Source of the DNA: Gautieria morchelliformis
Lineage: Eukaryota > Basidiomycota > Agaricomycetes > Gomphales > Gomphaceae
Direction: 5' to 3'
Assembly (NCBI GenBank): GCA_015179125.1
Contig: WHVA01000039.1
Span: 124,001 to 188,000 of the forward strand
DNA length: 64,000 nt
Positions 23,620 through 35,595 of the stretch are shown here, in pieces. The translations under genes and the position numbers were made by a program. The notes beneath the pieces were generated by a model that saw only the letters and a list, made by a program, of their open reading frames with translations, was not told the DNA's origin and made no database searches. Position 1 is the stretch's first letter; each line of letters begins with the position of its first letter.

Positions 23620-24619
23620 TGTCAAGATTGGTTTTCAGGCATTAATATCGTGTATTAGTGAACACAGCGAATGCCCGAATAACTTGTGCGAATAAGTATG
23701 CCATTCGGCAAATAGGTGAACCAACAAATGTTCACAAGATAAGAGGGTTGCCCGAACGGAGCTTGCCCTATCTACAGTCGTAGTGAAATAGCCCGTGGCA
23801 CTTGACGATGTAACGTGCAAGGTGTCACGGAAGGGCTGTCTAAGTAGCGACAATCCCTTCGCCAACAGCACAGAAAATAGCTCGAAGCCTAAGGTAACGA
23901 AGATGAAGTATGAGAACTCACCAGTGATGCCTAAGTCCTCTTCTGGTCGAAGATAGAAATCTCCAGGAGAAGGCTCAAGACGATGATCACAGTGAGGGCA
24001 AGTTTGCACAAGATGGACGACGTATGATAATTGAACTGGAGAATGTACATGCGAATGTAAACTACTTATATTGAATGCTCGTAAGGTATCAGCGAATAGG
24101 AAAGAGGCCGTCGTGAGTCAGGGTTGGATAGGGGTGCGTGGTCATGATACTAAGTAGATGGAATAAACATACAATAGAGTGAGGGAAGAGTGCGAAAATG
24201 AAACGACAGGGAGTAAATGTGGCGAAGGCACTTATGTACGAAACCATGTCTTGGGACCCGCATACATGCTACCCTGCATGGACTCTTTGTCTACTGGGTT
24301 GATCCCACATGACCTACGGAAGGGACATCCCGCGAACACACTTTGGCCATATGAACACCCAAAGGGGTTGGATTAAGAAGATGATGGGGTTAGTGATGAA
24401 CCATCAGGCTGGGTAAAATGTATCGATCGTATTTGATGGTGTGCCTGCTGGCGAAATGTGTGAGCAGTGCATAGCGGTTTGGAGAATGGGGTGAATAGTG
24501 AATAGAGTGGACGTCAAGGAGGAGTGGTCGGAGGGTGAGGCAAAATCTGGCGAAGATGCTAGGGAGTGACGAGGGGCACGTAGAGGCAGCGGGGTAAGAG
24601 AAATAGACAGGTCATGACA
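23620..24619 (-). mobile_element. Solo LTR, family A, inserted in the allantoicase relic
   Basis: Inverted copy (1,000 bp) of the LTR at 513-1534, with ends TGTCA and TGACA. The flanking 5-mers are GTATA (23615-23619) and GTATC (24620-24624), a target duplication with one difference. It lies in what looks like an intron or intron edge of the allantoicase relic. Confidence 0.88.
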
Positions 24620-24785
24620 GTATCCTTTGATATGCCTATGCAGCTATTGATCACCCAGATAGTGGTGTCAGACTCTCACCAAAGTATCTCTTGGTCCCAA
24701 CTCTCGACATCTCTTCAGATTATCCTCTAGCAATGAGAGGTATAATTATGTTAAGTTGAATATGTATCCCTATGGTGGTATAGTC

Positions 24786-24896
24786 AGTAAATTTCTAACT
24801 TGTCAATTTGCCAACTAAAGAGTTACCAGGCAAGATTCCACATGTATGGACTAGTGGCGACTGTTTTCCTAACACATTGCTAATGGATCTAGACAT
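24786..24896. other. Linker between allantoicase domains, unresolved
   Basis: Between the two allantoicase repeats the reading is too decayed to place exons. A short open frame crosses it but is not the conserved reading. Confidence 0.4.
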
Positions 24897-26230
24897 GTGT
24901 CTTCCGGAGGGCAGGCTGTATACACGTCAGACCAACACTTTGGTGTCAGGTCCAACCTCCTCCTTCTGGGAAGAGGCAAAGACATGGGGGATGGTTGGGA
25001 GATGATGCGAAGTAGGGAAAGGGGGCATAATCATTATGTGATTATACACCTGTGAGTTTGTCGTTTCAGATGGAATAATGACACTTACAATACATCACTG
25101 TCTTAGGGGACACTCAGGTCAATTGGACCATGTCGAAATCGATATCAATCATTTTAAAGGCAATTATCTTGAAAGCTGCGAATTGCATGCGTATTACAGT
25201 GAAGAGGTCAGCCCTGTATGCTAAACATAGAACTTGCTAAAAGTGGGAATGTGCTCAACAGATTAATCCTGTCAACGACAAAATCAAGTGGACAGCGATA
25301 TTGCCACGCCACAAACTTGGCGTGCATTGGAGGCATTTCTTTCAACTAGAGAACATTGTCAACAAGTATTTTACCCATGTGCGAGTCACAATCTACCCCA
25401 ACAGGGGTATCAAGTGTGTGAGAGTGATGGGGGGCGTGAACCTGTGCAGGTCACCACCAACAATGGTGGTGTCAATCAAACCATAGAGAGACCTTCCAAC
25501 AAGGATGCACCCCGTCGGGGAATACAACATTTATATCATCAAATACTGCCCCTGGCGTGCAGCTGAGTATACTAACACCCCACGAATTGGGAAAGACGTA
25601 TGCAAGATCACCAATTACAGCTCTCCCACTGACGGCTGAAGCTTCGCTCCATTTGGACAAGTCCTAATGGCCTGGACTGACCCAAATGCAGCACCTAAAG
25701 GTGTTGTTGTCACATCGGCAAACCAAAACACAGCCCACAAATATCACAATCTATCACAAATTGAGAGGTCCTACCCATAGACAAAGAAGGCTCGTACAGG
25801 GTTCTCCAGGTTGGGGGCCAAGCCCAGGGAGGGGTGGGAAGTCAAAATCCTAGAAAGACATCCATGTACCAACCAAGCTTTTATCCCAATGGGTTATTCC
25901 GGCATGTGAGAAGATGAGTTCCCTAGCACTGGGCGACCATATATAGCTGTGGTGGCCTTGAACGGACAGGATGACAGGCCAGATCTGCAGACACTTCGAG
26001 CCTTTGTAGCAACTGCATCTCAAGGAATTGTTTACAATACAGGGGTGTGGCGTAAGTACAGAACATCTCATGATTGCTTACACAAAGTGGAGCTCACGAT
26101 GGTTGTCTAAAACCACTTTGGATTTCCCTTTGTCAGGTGAGAATCCCCTCTCTTGTATACTCTGTTCATTTATACATACTTTGGATTTCCCCTTGTCAGT
26201 TGTGTGGTAGTGTGATCTCCACAACCAGCC

Positions 26231-29200
26231 AGGGTTGCCCTTACAGCGACTACCCAGCAGCGGTATATTTGTAGACTTCTCCATGGAGGAGGAAGCGCAG
26301 CACGTCCAGGACCAATGATGCTCCCAAGACTTCCTGGCCCGCTTTGACGACACATCAGAAATTAAACCCTACTCTTACTCCATCATAGCCATGTTCGTTC
26401 CAGTAATATTTGACCCCAGCTTGCGTGATGACATAGAGGCGGTCGAGAATTCCAATGGGCTTGGGAGAGGAGACATAGTGACAGCTGTTGGATGCATTTA
26501 TATTCCTGCACCAAAATCAAGCCAAATAGATTCCACCATTCATATTTCTTTTGATTTTGACTTGAAACCATGCTGACATTCTTTCTATGATTTGTCAAAT
26601 TTTTCTTTGATTTTTCGAAGCTGTATTCCTACTTCTTTTCATGTTCTGTCCAACCGACCCTTTGTGGGTGGTTGTGGACAGGTTTACTTTTTGAGGTGCG
26701 GCTGTTCACTAACGCGCTACATTCTATGGGCGCTTAGCATGGCACACCGTGGCCTCACGGGCACTAAAGCGCCGGCTAGTAGTACATGCGCATGAGACAC
26801 ATTTCCCCCTCTCTCAGTGACAACAAAATTCACTGAGAGAGGCAAGTAAATTAGTCTTGTTTCTTTTCGATTTGCTGACCTAGAAATCCTGTAGTGAATT
26901 AATTTCTAGGTAGTGTATAATATATTTACAGTGACAACTAAATTCACTGAGAGAGTGAATTAATTTCTAGTCTTCTTTTGAGCACCAAGTCCGAACCTAC
27001 TGCCTATAATTCCTGTCCTCTACAACAGCACGGTGGATCAAACCGCCTGAACGAAGGTCGGAAAGGCAAGCCACGGCACACCTCATTATTCAGATGCGCA
27101 ACTGAACTGCCACCAACACATTAATCCGACTGGGCCTGCTTATAGCGAGCACTAGGACAACCGCCAGGAAACTCTTCCAGGAGGCCAAGAGGTGCCTCAA
27201 ATTCCAGAGGCTGGGATCGCCCACAGGGCCGCACAGTGCCCCCACCCCACAGACATTTGTGGAACATGTGGAACCGAAGGACACAGATCCTCGGTCTGCA
27301 CCATAACTGACCCCAACAGATACAGGTGCATCAACTGTGACAAGGCAGGGCAAGGCACCTGGGATTGCGAGTGCCCCGCGTTCAAAGATCGGAGCAGTAG
27401 AATACAACAAAGGAACCCGGACAGCAACTTCTGATACTTTCCCTCTAGCAGGGATCTGCAATCTTGGGAATCGGTAAGTACAGCAACGGAGCTAGGACCA
27501 CCGCCCCTGGCCCCACCCACCAGGCCATGCACCAGGGTGGCAATGCAGGCGGACACATACCTCCTGGAAGGGGATTCATACCGACTGACACACCAAGGCT
27601 GAACGGGGCTGCGCCTGCCATCGTGCAGCTCCCCGGGACGAACCATCACCCACCGCCCAGCCAGCAGAGGAAGCCTCACAGACCACACCGCCCACACCCA
27701 CCTACTCTCTCTCAATGCTTCAGGGTTTGCAAGAAGACAAAATGACAGAGACATCCTATCCAACCCACCCCCTCGTCATGAGTGAAACGACTGAACCCTG
27801 CATCATGACCTTGAAAATCTGGCAGCAGAACCTCAACAAATCCAACGTGGCGCAGCAAGATCTTATCAACTCAATCGATCCCTCAGAGTATGACATCCTA
27901 TTATTACAAGAACTGTACTTTGACTTTCTAGGCAACACACGAATGAACCACAGGTGGTATTCACTGACTCCTACAGCACACCGCGACAACCCCAAATGAA
28001 CCCGAGCCGCCACCTTCATAAATAGGCGACTAAATTCCAGCACGTGGCAGCTAATAGATGTTGACACGCAGGATGTGGTAGCTGTGCTAATGCACACTGA
28101 TGCAGGCCCCATCACCTTATTTAATATATACAATGATTGTGATCACTCTGACGTGTTGCAGCGAATTTAGGAGGTCATCCGGACAGACAACCGAAGCACG
28201 AGGGCGATCAATGAAGAAAACATGCTGTGGATGGGGGATTTCAACACCCACTCTGGGACGAAGAACAAAACTCCCACCTGTTCACTGCGGCCAATCTGGA
28301 TGTAGCGCAAACGCTGTTGGATTTATTGATGCAACACAACATGCTGATGGCTCTACCCAAAGACATCCCAACACTACACGCATCCAACACCAAGAACCTA
28401 ACAAGGCCGGACAATGTGTTCTGCACAGCAACCCTCCATGACCTGTTCACACAATGTATGACCTTCCCAGACCGCCAACCCCCTTGCACAGACCACTTCC
28501 CCATTTCCAGCACCATAGAAGTATCGGTACCTAAAGCCAACCGGCCAGCGAGAAGAAATTGGCGCCAGGTAGACTGGCCAGCATTTTGGAGAGGGGCTAC
28601 AGCGACATTTGGACGAACTGCGCCCCCCCCATTGAAATTGAACACCTGGAGCAATTTGACGAGAGGCTAACACAACTCACCACAGTCATCAACACAACCA
28701 TTGACGAGCTGGTACTGTACTCCAAACCATCGCCCTATTCCAAAGGGTGGTGGACCAAAGAGCTCAGCCAGGCCTGAGCCGTAATGCGAATGGCTGGAAG
28801 ATATGCTAGCCTGGTGCACAATGATCCTCTGCACCCCAGCCATCAGCAGTACTACGACACGCGGAGCGAATATGCCCACAAAATATGGAGCACAAAGCAA
28901 GACTTCTGGATGGATTGGCTGGAACAAGCGGATGAAAAGACAGTCTGGACTGCAAGTCACCTAGTGTCAGGCCCGTCAACCGATGGGGGACGCACCAGGA
29001 TCCCACCACTCAAAGTTATGACAAATGCTGGCACTGTGGACAAGGTGATAGACAACAACGAAAAGAGCAGATTGCTCTTCAAGTCCTTCTTCCCTTCGCA
29101 GGGAGCACGGCCGCAGCACGACACAGCTACCCATTACCCCAGGGCCGCCTTTGACTATGAACCGATCTCAATCAGTAGATCCTCAGGGTGATAGGAAGGA

Positions 29201-30288
29201 TGAGCCCCTACAAGGCCTCATGTCCCTCGGGACTCTCCAACTCGGTACTCACCCACTGTGCAGACTTACTGACCCCATATCTAGGATGCTTATACTGTGC
29301 AACATTCAACCTCGACACATACCCTCAGCAATGGAGAACCACAACGATAGCGGCTCTCCGCAAACCAGGCAAGCCCGACTATGCCCTGGCCAAGGTATAT
29401 CACCCAATAACACTGATGGAGACCCTGGCAAAGCCACTATCGGGGTGTGTAGCTGAAACATTGACGTACTATGCGGAATCTCTTCAGCTGCTACCTAGCA
29501 CCAATTTTGGAGGCCGACCTGGGAGGAACACAACGGATGCACTGCATTTGACAGTAGACTACATCAAAAGACAGTGGAGGAAAGGGCAAGTAGTATCGGC
29601 ACTATTTCTAGACATCAAAGGGGCGTTTCTGAGTGTTACAGTCGAAACACTGATCCACAACATGAGGACAAGGAGGGTCCCACCTCAATACACTACCTGG
29701 GTACGGAACAGACTACAAGGGTGGCAGACCCGAATCCAGTTCGACGATTTCATCTCAGGCCTGCTCGACATCAACAATGGCTGCGACCAAGGTGACCCCG
29801 TATCCATCATCCTCTACCATTTTTACAACGCCGGTCTGATTGAAGTAGCACAGAAGGAGAGAGATGAGCATTCATTGACAACATTACATTTCTAGTAGCA
29901 GGGCCGTCTTTCACCCACACGCACGCTGCGATCGTACAAATGATGAAAAGGGAAGGGGGAGCATGCGACTGGTCGAAGACACAACTCTCACTTCGAGATG
30001 GAGAAAATGAAGGTTATAGATTTCACTAGGAAGTGTGAAAAGGACCCGGAAAGGCCTGGCAAGACCATGCCCCTCTGGCGGCATCCTATCAACATCAACG
30101 GAACCACCATAACGCCCTCCCCCTCGCACAAGCTTCTTGGCATAATCCTCGACCAGGAGCTCAGATTCAAGGAACATGTCGTCTATGCTGTCGCCAAAGG
30201 TACAGACTGGATACTACAATTCAGACGGCTGTCCAAGCCGACCAAGGGAATGGCTTACCGGAACATGCGGCAGCTATACCTGGCAATT
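26231..30288 (+). mobile_element. LINE (second Tad-like family), copy 1
   Basis: ORF1 begins within its coding part at about 26235 (QRLPSSGIFVDF, EIKPYSYSIIAMFVPV, NGLGRGDIVTA), so the 5' end is truncated into the ureidoglycolate lyase relic. After a solo LTR at 26486-27024 the ORF1 zinc knuckles continue (27090-27440). ORF2 starts near 27780 with the endonuclease (LKIWQQNLNKSNVAQQDL, LLLQELY, MLWMGDFNTH), then the reverse transcriptase (KPGKPDYALAKVYHPITL, NFGGRPGRNTTDALHL, FLDIKGAF, CDQGDPVS). The active-site box reads AFIDNITFL, with Asn for the second catalytic Asp. Coding ends abruptly at about 30288, where a Gypsy LTR begins. Several stops and shifts are present. Confidence 0.87.
26486..27024 (+). 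mobile_element. Solo LTR inserted in LINE ORF1 (family B)
   Basis: A 539-bp block starting TGTTGGATG and ending CTCTACA, flanked by a perfect 5-bp duplication ACAGC (26481-26485 and 27025-27029). Its absence from the sister LINE (42620-44600) shows a clean insertion. It contains a near-exact internal repeat, GTGACAACWAAATTCACTGAG, at about 26818 and 26931. No internal domain is present. Orientation is arbitrary. Confidence 0.88.
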
Positions 30289-30334
30289 GTAAATAACCTA
30301 TGTATCTACATGTACAATAGTTATTGCATAATCC

Positions 30335-30396
30335 CAGTGGGCCCCTTAGGGACCCACTGTATAGTTTATGCATGGGAACCAGCCAGCGGTTCCCAT
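30335..30396. repeat. Two adjacent perfect hairpins
   Basis: CAGTGGG (30335-30341) pairs with CCCACTG (30353-30359) around an 11-nt loop. ATGGGAACC (30372-30380) pairs with GGTTCCCAT (30388-30396) around a 7-nt loop. Both lie in the presumed 5' LTR of element B. Confidence 0.8.
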
Positions 30397-30768
30397 CGCA
30401 TCTTACTCTTACCTGTCACTACGTAGCATTCAGAATACCACTCATTGGTCAAGTTCTGCAGTGCCCTTGTGATACAAGGTCCTAAGATCGACATCCTTTA
30501 CACCTTTTTGAACTATCCTGCGGTTGATTGCCACGCGACCAACCGATAGTGGATTCGAAGCAATCTTGAAAAAGATTGCTGCGTCGACAACTAAACATTG
30601 TTGAGACCCTCCAGTAGACCCTCTACTGTCGGCTGCGAGCATGATGATTCCACGCAGTCGAAGACGGACACGAGCGATGAGCTCGAGGTCCATGCCCCAG
30701 GCACAGCCCAGCGACACAACGGCTGACACTACCCTGGACCAAGAGTCCAGGACGATAGAAGACGGAGA

Positions 30769-33575
30769 TGTCATGACCTGTCTATTTCTCTTACCCCACT
30801 GTCTCTATGTTCCCTCTCGTCACTCCCTAGCATCTTCGCCAGAGTTCGCCGCACCCACCTGTCATGACGCGTTTATTTCTCACACTCAGGTGCTCTATCC
30901 TGCCATTTCTCACCCCATTTCCGTGTTCGTTCCGATTGCCATTGTCGTGTTCAGCACCCGATTCTCGCTGTTCGCACCAATTACCATGGCCACGCCGTCA
31001 AACGCACGATCGACGTTCTTTGGACCGACTTGGCAGTCATCGCTGGGCCTATCACCTCCTATACTCAACCCTCTTTCGATGGTGTTCCTATGATCAGGTT
31101 GTCATGACTTGTGTATTTCCTGCACCTGGTTTCCCCCATTTCCCCTTTCGCTACTCCTCCCCAGTGTTCGCTCAGCTTCACCCTCCACCTCGACCTGTCC
31201 TCTTCTATGTCACCTCTGTTCGCCCTTCCTCGCATTTTGCTGCACGATCATTCGCTGCTCGCATCATTCACCAACAGGCACACCATCAAATCACAATCGA
31301 CATCCCTATCCGCCATGATGGCTCGTCAGTAACTCCATCAGCTTCTTGATCCAAACCCCTTTTGGTGTTCATATGAGCAGGGTGCGTTCGCGAGACGTCC
31401 TACCCATAGGTTGTTTGGGATCAACCCAGTAGATGAAGAACCCGTGCAGGGCAGTGTATATGCGGGCCCCAAGACATGATTTCGTACACAGGTGTCTTCG
31501 CCACCTTCACTCTCCGTCGTTTCATGTTCTCCCTCTTCTCTCATTCTATTGTATGTTTATCTCATCTATGTTGTATCATGACTGCGCACCCCTATCCAAC
31601 CCTGACTCGTGACGGCCTCTTTCCTATTCACTGATACCTTACGAGCATTCAATATAAGTAGTTTACATTCGCGTGTATATTCCCCAGTTCAATTATCATA
31701 CGTCGTTCATCTTGTGCAAATTTGACCTCACTGTGGTCATCGTCTTAAAGCCTTCTCTTGGAGATTTCCATCTTCAACTAGCAAAGGACTTAGGCATCAC
31801 TGGTGAGTTCTCATACTTCATCTTCATTACCTTAGCCTTCGAACCATTTTCTGTGCTGTTGGTGAAGGGATTGTTAAGACTTAGACAGCCCTTCCCTGGG
31901 ACCTTGCACGTTACATCGTCAAGAGCCACAGGCTATTTCGCTACGACTGTAGATAGGGCGAGCCCCGTTCAGGCAACCCTCTTACCTTGTGAACATTCAT
32001 TGGTTCACCTATTTGCCGAACGGCATACTTATTTGCACAAGTCATTCGGGCATTCGCTGTGTTCACTAATACACGATATTAACGCCTAAAAACCAATCTT
32101 GACACCACCGACCACTCCCCCTCTACGTCCACTCTACCCGCTGTTCGCCCCATTCTCCAAACCGCTATTCGCTGATCGCACATTTCGCCAGCAGGCATGC
32201 CATCAAAGGAGGATATTCATAATGGTTATGTAATACAGCATATATGAGTATATAATATATACTATAAGAGTATTAATAACAACATATAGGAATATATAGT
32301 AGTATTTATAAGGAGAATAATAGATGTTATTAGATGATTCTGTATATATTTAAACATCTCGAAGATATATATACATATGAGATATTAGACTACAAGATAG
32401 AGTAACAGATACTCGGAGAGATACTTGTAACAGATATGAGTAGGAGTATTAGTATGACTAGTTATAATGAGAGAGTATTAGACTACCATATGGAGTAATA
32501 GTAGTTGTGTAGATATTTGTAATATATATGAATAGTTATAATGATATAGTGTATATTAAAAGTGGGTAGAAAAAATAAGAAGAGACGTAAAAATTGGCAT
32601 CGGCGTTCTCGTTGGTGGAGCCGCCGCTCGGGGAGGGACAAAATAAAATTTATTTATATCCCAACAATAAGGTTGGCATGTACTTTCGTCCTCTTCTTTT
32701 CTATAATTTGAGAATAAAATGGGTGAAGCTACAGGTAATAAAAAGTTGTGAGCATCCACCAAATATGATCGATACCATTCACCCGGCATGATGGTTCATC
32801 ATTAACCCCATCATCTTCTTAATCCAACCCCATTGGGTGTTCGTATGGCCAAAGTGTGTTCGCAGGATGTCCCTTCCATAGGTCGTGCGGGATCAACCCA
32901 GTAGACAAAGAGTCTGTGCAGGGTAGCATGTATGCGGGTCCCATGACATGGTTTGGTCCATAAGTGCCTTCGCCACCTTTATTCTCCATCATTTCATGTT
33001 CGCATTCTTCCCTCACTCTATTGTATGTTTATTCCATCTACTTAGTATCATGACTGCGCACCCCTATCCGACCCTGACTCATGACGGCCCCTTTCCTATT
33101 CGCTAATACCTTACAAGCATTCGATATAAGTAGTTTGCATTCGCATGTATATTCCCCAGTTCAATTATCATACATCGTCCCTCTTGTGCAAACTTGACCT
33201 CGCTGTGATCATCGTCTTGAGCCTTCTCTTGGAGATTTCTATCTTCGACCAGCAGAGGACTTAGGCATCACTGGTGAGTTCTCATACTTCATCTTCGTTA
33301 CCTTAGCCTTCGAACTATTTTCTGCGCTGTTGGCGAAGGGATTGTCGCTACTTAGACAGCCCTTCCATGACACCTTGCACGTTGTATCGTCAAGTGCCAT
33401 GGGCCATTTTGCTACGACTGTAGATAGGGCGAGCCCCATTCGGGCAACCCTCCTATCTTGTGAACATTCATTGGTTCACGTATTCGCCGAACGGCATACT
33501 TATTCGCACAAGTCATTGGGGCATTTGCTGTGTTCACTAATACATGATATTAATGCCTAAAAACCAATCTTGACA
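30769..33575 (+). mobile_element. Tandem pair of family A LTRs inserted in gag of element B
   Basis: The block is bounded by TGTCATGAC and CTTGACA and by a perfect 5-bp duplication GGAGA (30764-30768 and 33576-33580). It contains a first LTR ending at 32104 and a second ending at 33575, head to tail with no internal domain between. The 5' end is internally repeated: TGTCATGAC occurs at 30769, 30860 and 31100. The second LTR lacks its first about 90 bp and is split by an AT-rich insert at 32208-32763. Confidence 0.85.
32208..32763. other. AT-rich insert, candidate mitochondrial DNA (NUMT)
   Basis: About 550 bp interrupt the second LTR between CCATCAAA and AAATATGATCG, positions that are adjacent in the other LTR copies. 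Composition is strikingly AT-rich (TATATA words, few C) and unlike all flanking DNA, with one GC cluster (GGAGCCGCCGCTCGGGG) of the kind seen in fungal mitochondrial intergenic DNA. No target duplication beyond AAA is visible. The mitochondrial origin is inferred. Confidence 0.45.
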
Positions 33576-35595
33576 GGAGAGATCATAGATCTCACCGCCC
33601 TTGTCCCCCCAGTTGAGGACGAGGAAAACCCCAACCACATCTCGTCGAGTGTGGCCAAGGAAGAGACGACACCGGGCAACAAGCCGGCGCCGCCCCCCCA
33701 TTCCTCTCTGCCCAGAGACAAAGGAAACGGCAGAGAAGGCTCGCTGTCGTCAGACGGTAGAGCAACAACGTCAAGGCAGGCACCAGGCCACGACTCGAAC
33801 CAACGCTCACGAAGTAGAGCGACGACGATCATCCCTGAAGGGGGACGACGGCAAAAAAGACGAGCGCCAGACGAGGATCAGGGCTCGGAATACTCGAGCT
33901 CCAGTCGCAAGAGCTCGAGGGCTCACACCATCGACCACAAGACGGCAGAGGCCCTGAACAAACAGGTGCAGGCTGCGCTGCACCAAAGCACGCTGACGCA
34001 CCACAAGCACGATCAGCTGGCATCGCAGCTTGACAACGCCACCGCCGCCCTAATAGCAATCGGCAAGGAACTCCACCAGGTGGAGGAGATCAGGCTGCAA
34101 GATGCAGCCACGCTGGAGGACGTCCCGAAAGCCCTCCGCCCACGTGGGGAATGCACCACAACTCGTCCGAGCTCGCGACAGTCCGCAGCCAACAAACTCA
34201 GTCACGACACGGAAGACCTGCGCCGAAAGGAGCGGGACAAGCAGCGAATGCCGCCCCCAGCCGTCCCGGTCGAACAGGACGCAAGGTTCAGGAATGAACC
34301 TCAAGAGCAACCGGCTGCCCCAATGGACAGCCATAAGATGATCCAACAGATCGTTAGGGAACAGGTCACCTCAGAGCCTGACTCTGAAATGACAACCGAG
34401 AGCTTAGAGCTCGAAGTCGCACACTGGCAGCGTAAAGAAGCCACAGCCGCGCGCCGCCACACGCTGGCACTCGAGCTACTAGCGAAGAACGCTGAAGAAA
34501 CAGTGGCCCACAGCCACACCGCTCAGCTGCCCAACGAGCAGCTCACACGAGCCATACAGGACGCACGGCAGGCGCGTGCAGCCTAGAACAGCAGGCTGCA
34601 GATCCGCAACGCGGGACTGACCGGGGACACCAGGCACAAAACACCCCCAGAACCGAGAGCACAAAATGCTCCCAATCTGGGCCCAGGGCCCGTCAGGGCA
34701 TACAACAGCCTGCCCCGCGCGGCATCACAGCCGCGTGAGCAATCCATGGACCCAACGGAAGGCCAGGGAATCCCTGACCAGGCCAACGTCGTACCAATGG
34801 AGCCATACGACGGGATCACACGGATGATCTGCGTGGCGTTAGCAGACGCCGCGGACACAGACCCGGAGAAGTCTGTGCTAGCGAAAGCCGGCGTGAAATT
34901 GGCTCACCCCGAGCCATATGCCGGGGGATCTGACCTCGAAGAGTTTGAAATCTTCATGGCAGCCATCCTACGATGGCTGAAAATGAATTGCCTCCTAGGT
35001 CCAACCAGCATAGACATGCAGGTCAGCTACGTGGGCACTTGCCTCACCGGCGAAGCCCAGGAGTGGTTCCTTTGAAACGTAGAACACTTCGATCGCCACG
35101 TCCGCAGCTGGACGCTGGAAACTGTGATGCAAGGCCTTGAAAAAGGTTCCTGCACACACTGACGTACCATCACGCATCGAATAAATTCGATCCGATCATG
35201 CAGGGCATGAAAACCGTTCAGGAAATGCTGAATCAGCTCATGAAATACGCAGCATGTATGATACAGCCGCCAGACGATTACACGTTCCAGAGATGGTTCA
35301 TGTCAGCGCTGCGCAACGAAGTCCTCAAAAAGGGATATAATGTGGAGAGCAGCTCAATAGAGCAACTCTTCGAGACGGCCCGGATGATCGAGGAGGCATC
35401 CCAATATGACATGGGGATGCGCCGCACAGAAAGCGCAGCAGCAACAGCAAGCGCTGCCTGGCTCACAGGGAGCAAGCCGTTGACACAAACGGGCCTGACC
35501 AGGCCCAGCCTGTTCTCAAGAAGCGGAACAGGACAACGGCTGCCGCCCCCACGCCCAGCACAAGCTGGACGCCCGCCTGAAGCTAAACAGCCTCA

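Larger units (their letters stand above)
23495..26230 (+). pseudogene. DAL2-DAL3: Allantoicase-ureidoglycolate lyase relic (fused or adjacent)
   Basis: Host purine-catabolism relic. Allantoicase domain 1: GNKAPEASVQALFADVDTPP (about 23511-23570), then after an inserted LTR SLGPNSRHLFRL and NYVKLNMYPYGGI (about 24680-24785). Domain 2: AVYTSDQHFGVRSNLL, GRGKDMGDGWE, DHVEIDINHFKGNYLESCELHA, ILPRHKLGVHWRHFFQLEN and THVRVTIYPNRGIK (24897-25430). Allantoicase splits allantoate to ureidoglycolate and urea. An open stretch then leads directly into ureidoglycolate lyase, which releases the second urea: TPHELGKTYARSPIT, ALPLTAEA, APFGQVLMAW, NQNTAHKYHNLSQIE, ILERHPCTNQAFIPMG and PDLQTLRAFVATASQGIVYNTGVW (25570-26045). 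Stops and single-base shifts occur throughout; for example one base is missing within AEAFAPFG near 25640. The 5' end is replaced by Copia and the 3' end by a LINE. Confidence 0.85.
30289..35595 (+). mobile_element. Gypsy-like LTR retrotransposon fossil (element B), 5' part
   Basis: Starts TGTAAATAAC right after the LINE. The first about 210 bp look like a 5' LTR and carry two strong hairpins. A gag region lies on both sides of the LTR block 30769-33575, starting near 30641 (MPQAQPSDTTADTT) and continuing 33581-35595 with an acidic/Gln-rich part and a retrotransposon gag core (VKLAHPEPYAGGSDLEEFE, TCLTGEAQEWFL). Pol and the 3' LTR are absent; a reversed Gypsy follows. Broken, several breaks. 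Confidence 0.75.

Noticed and set aside
30442-30774. 110-codon minus-strand frame
   Set aside because: It overlaps the presumed LTR and gag start of element B on the other strand and has no recognisable domain.
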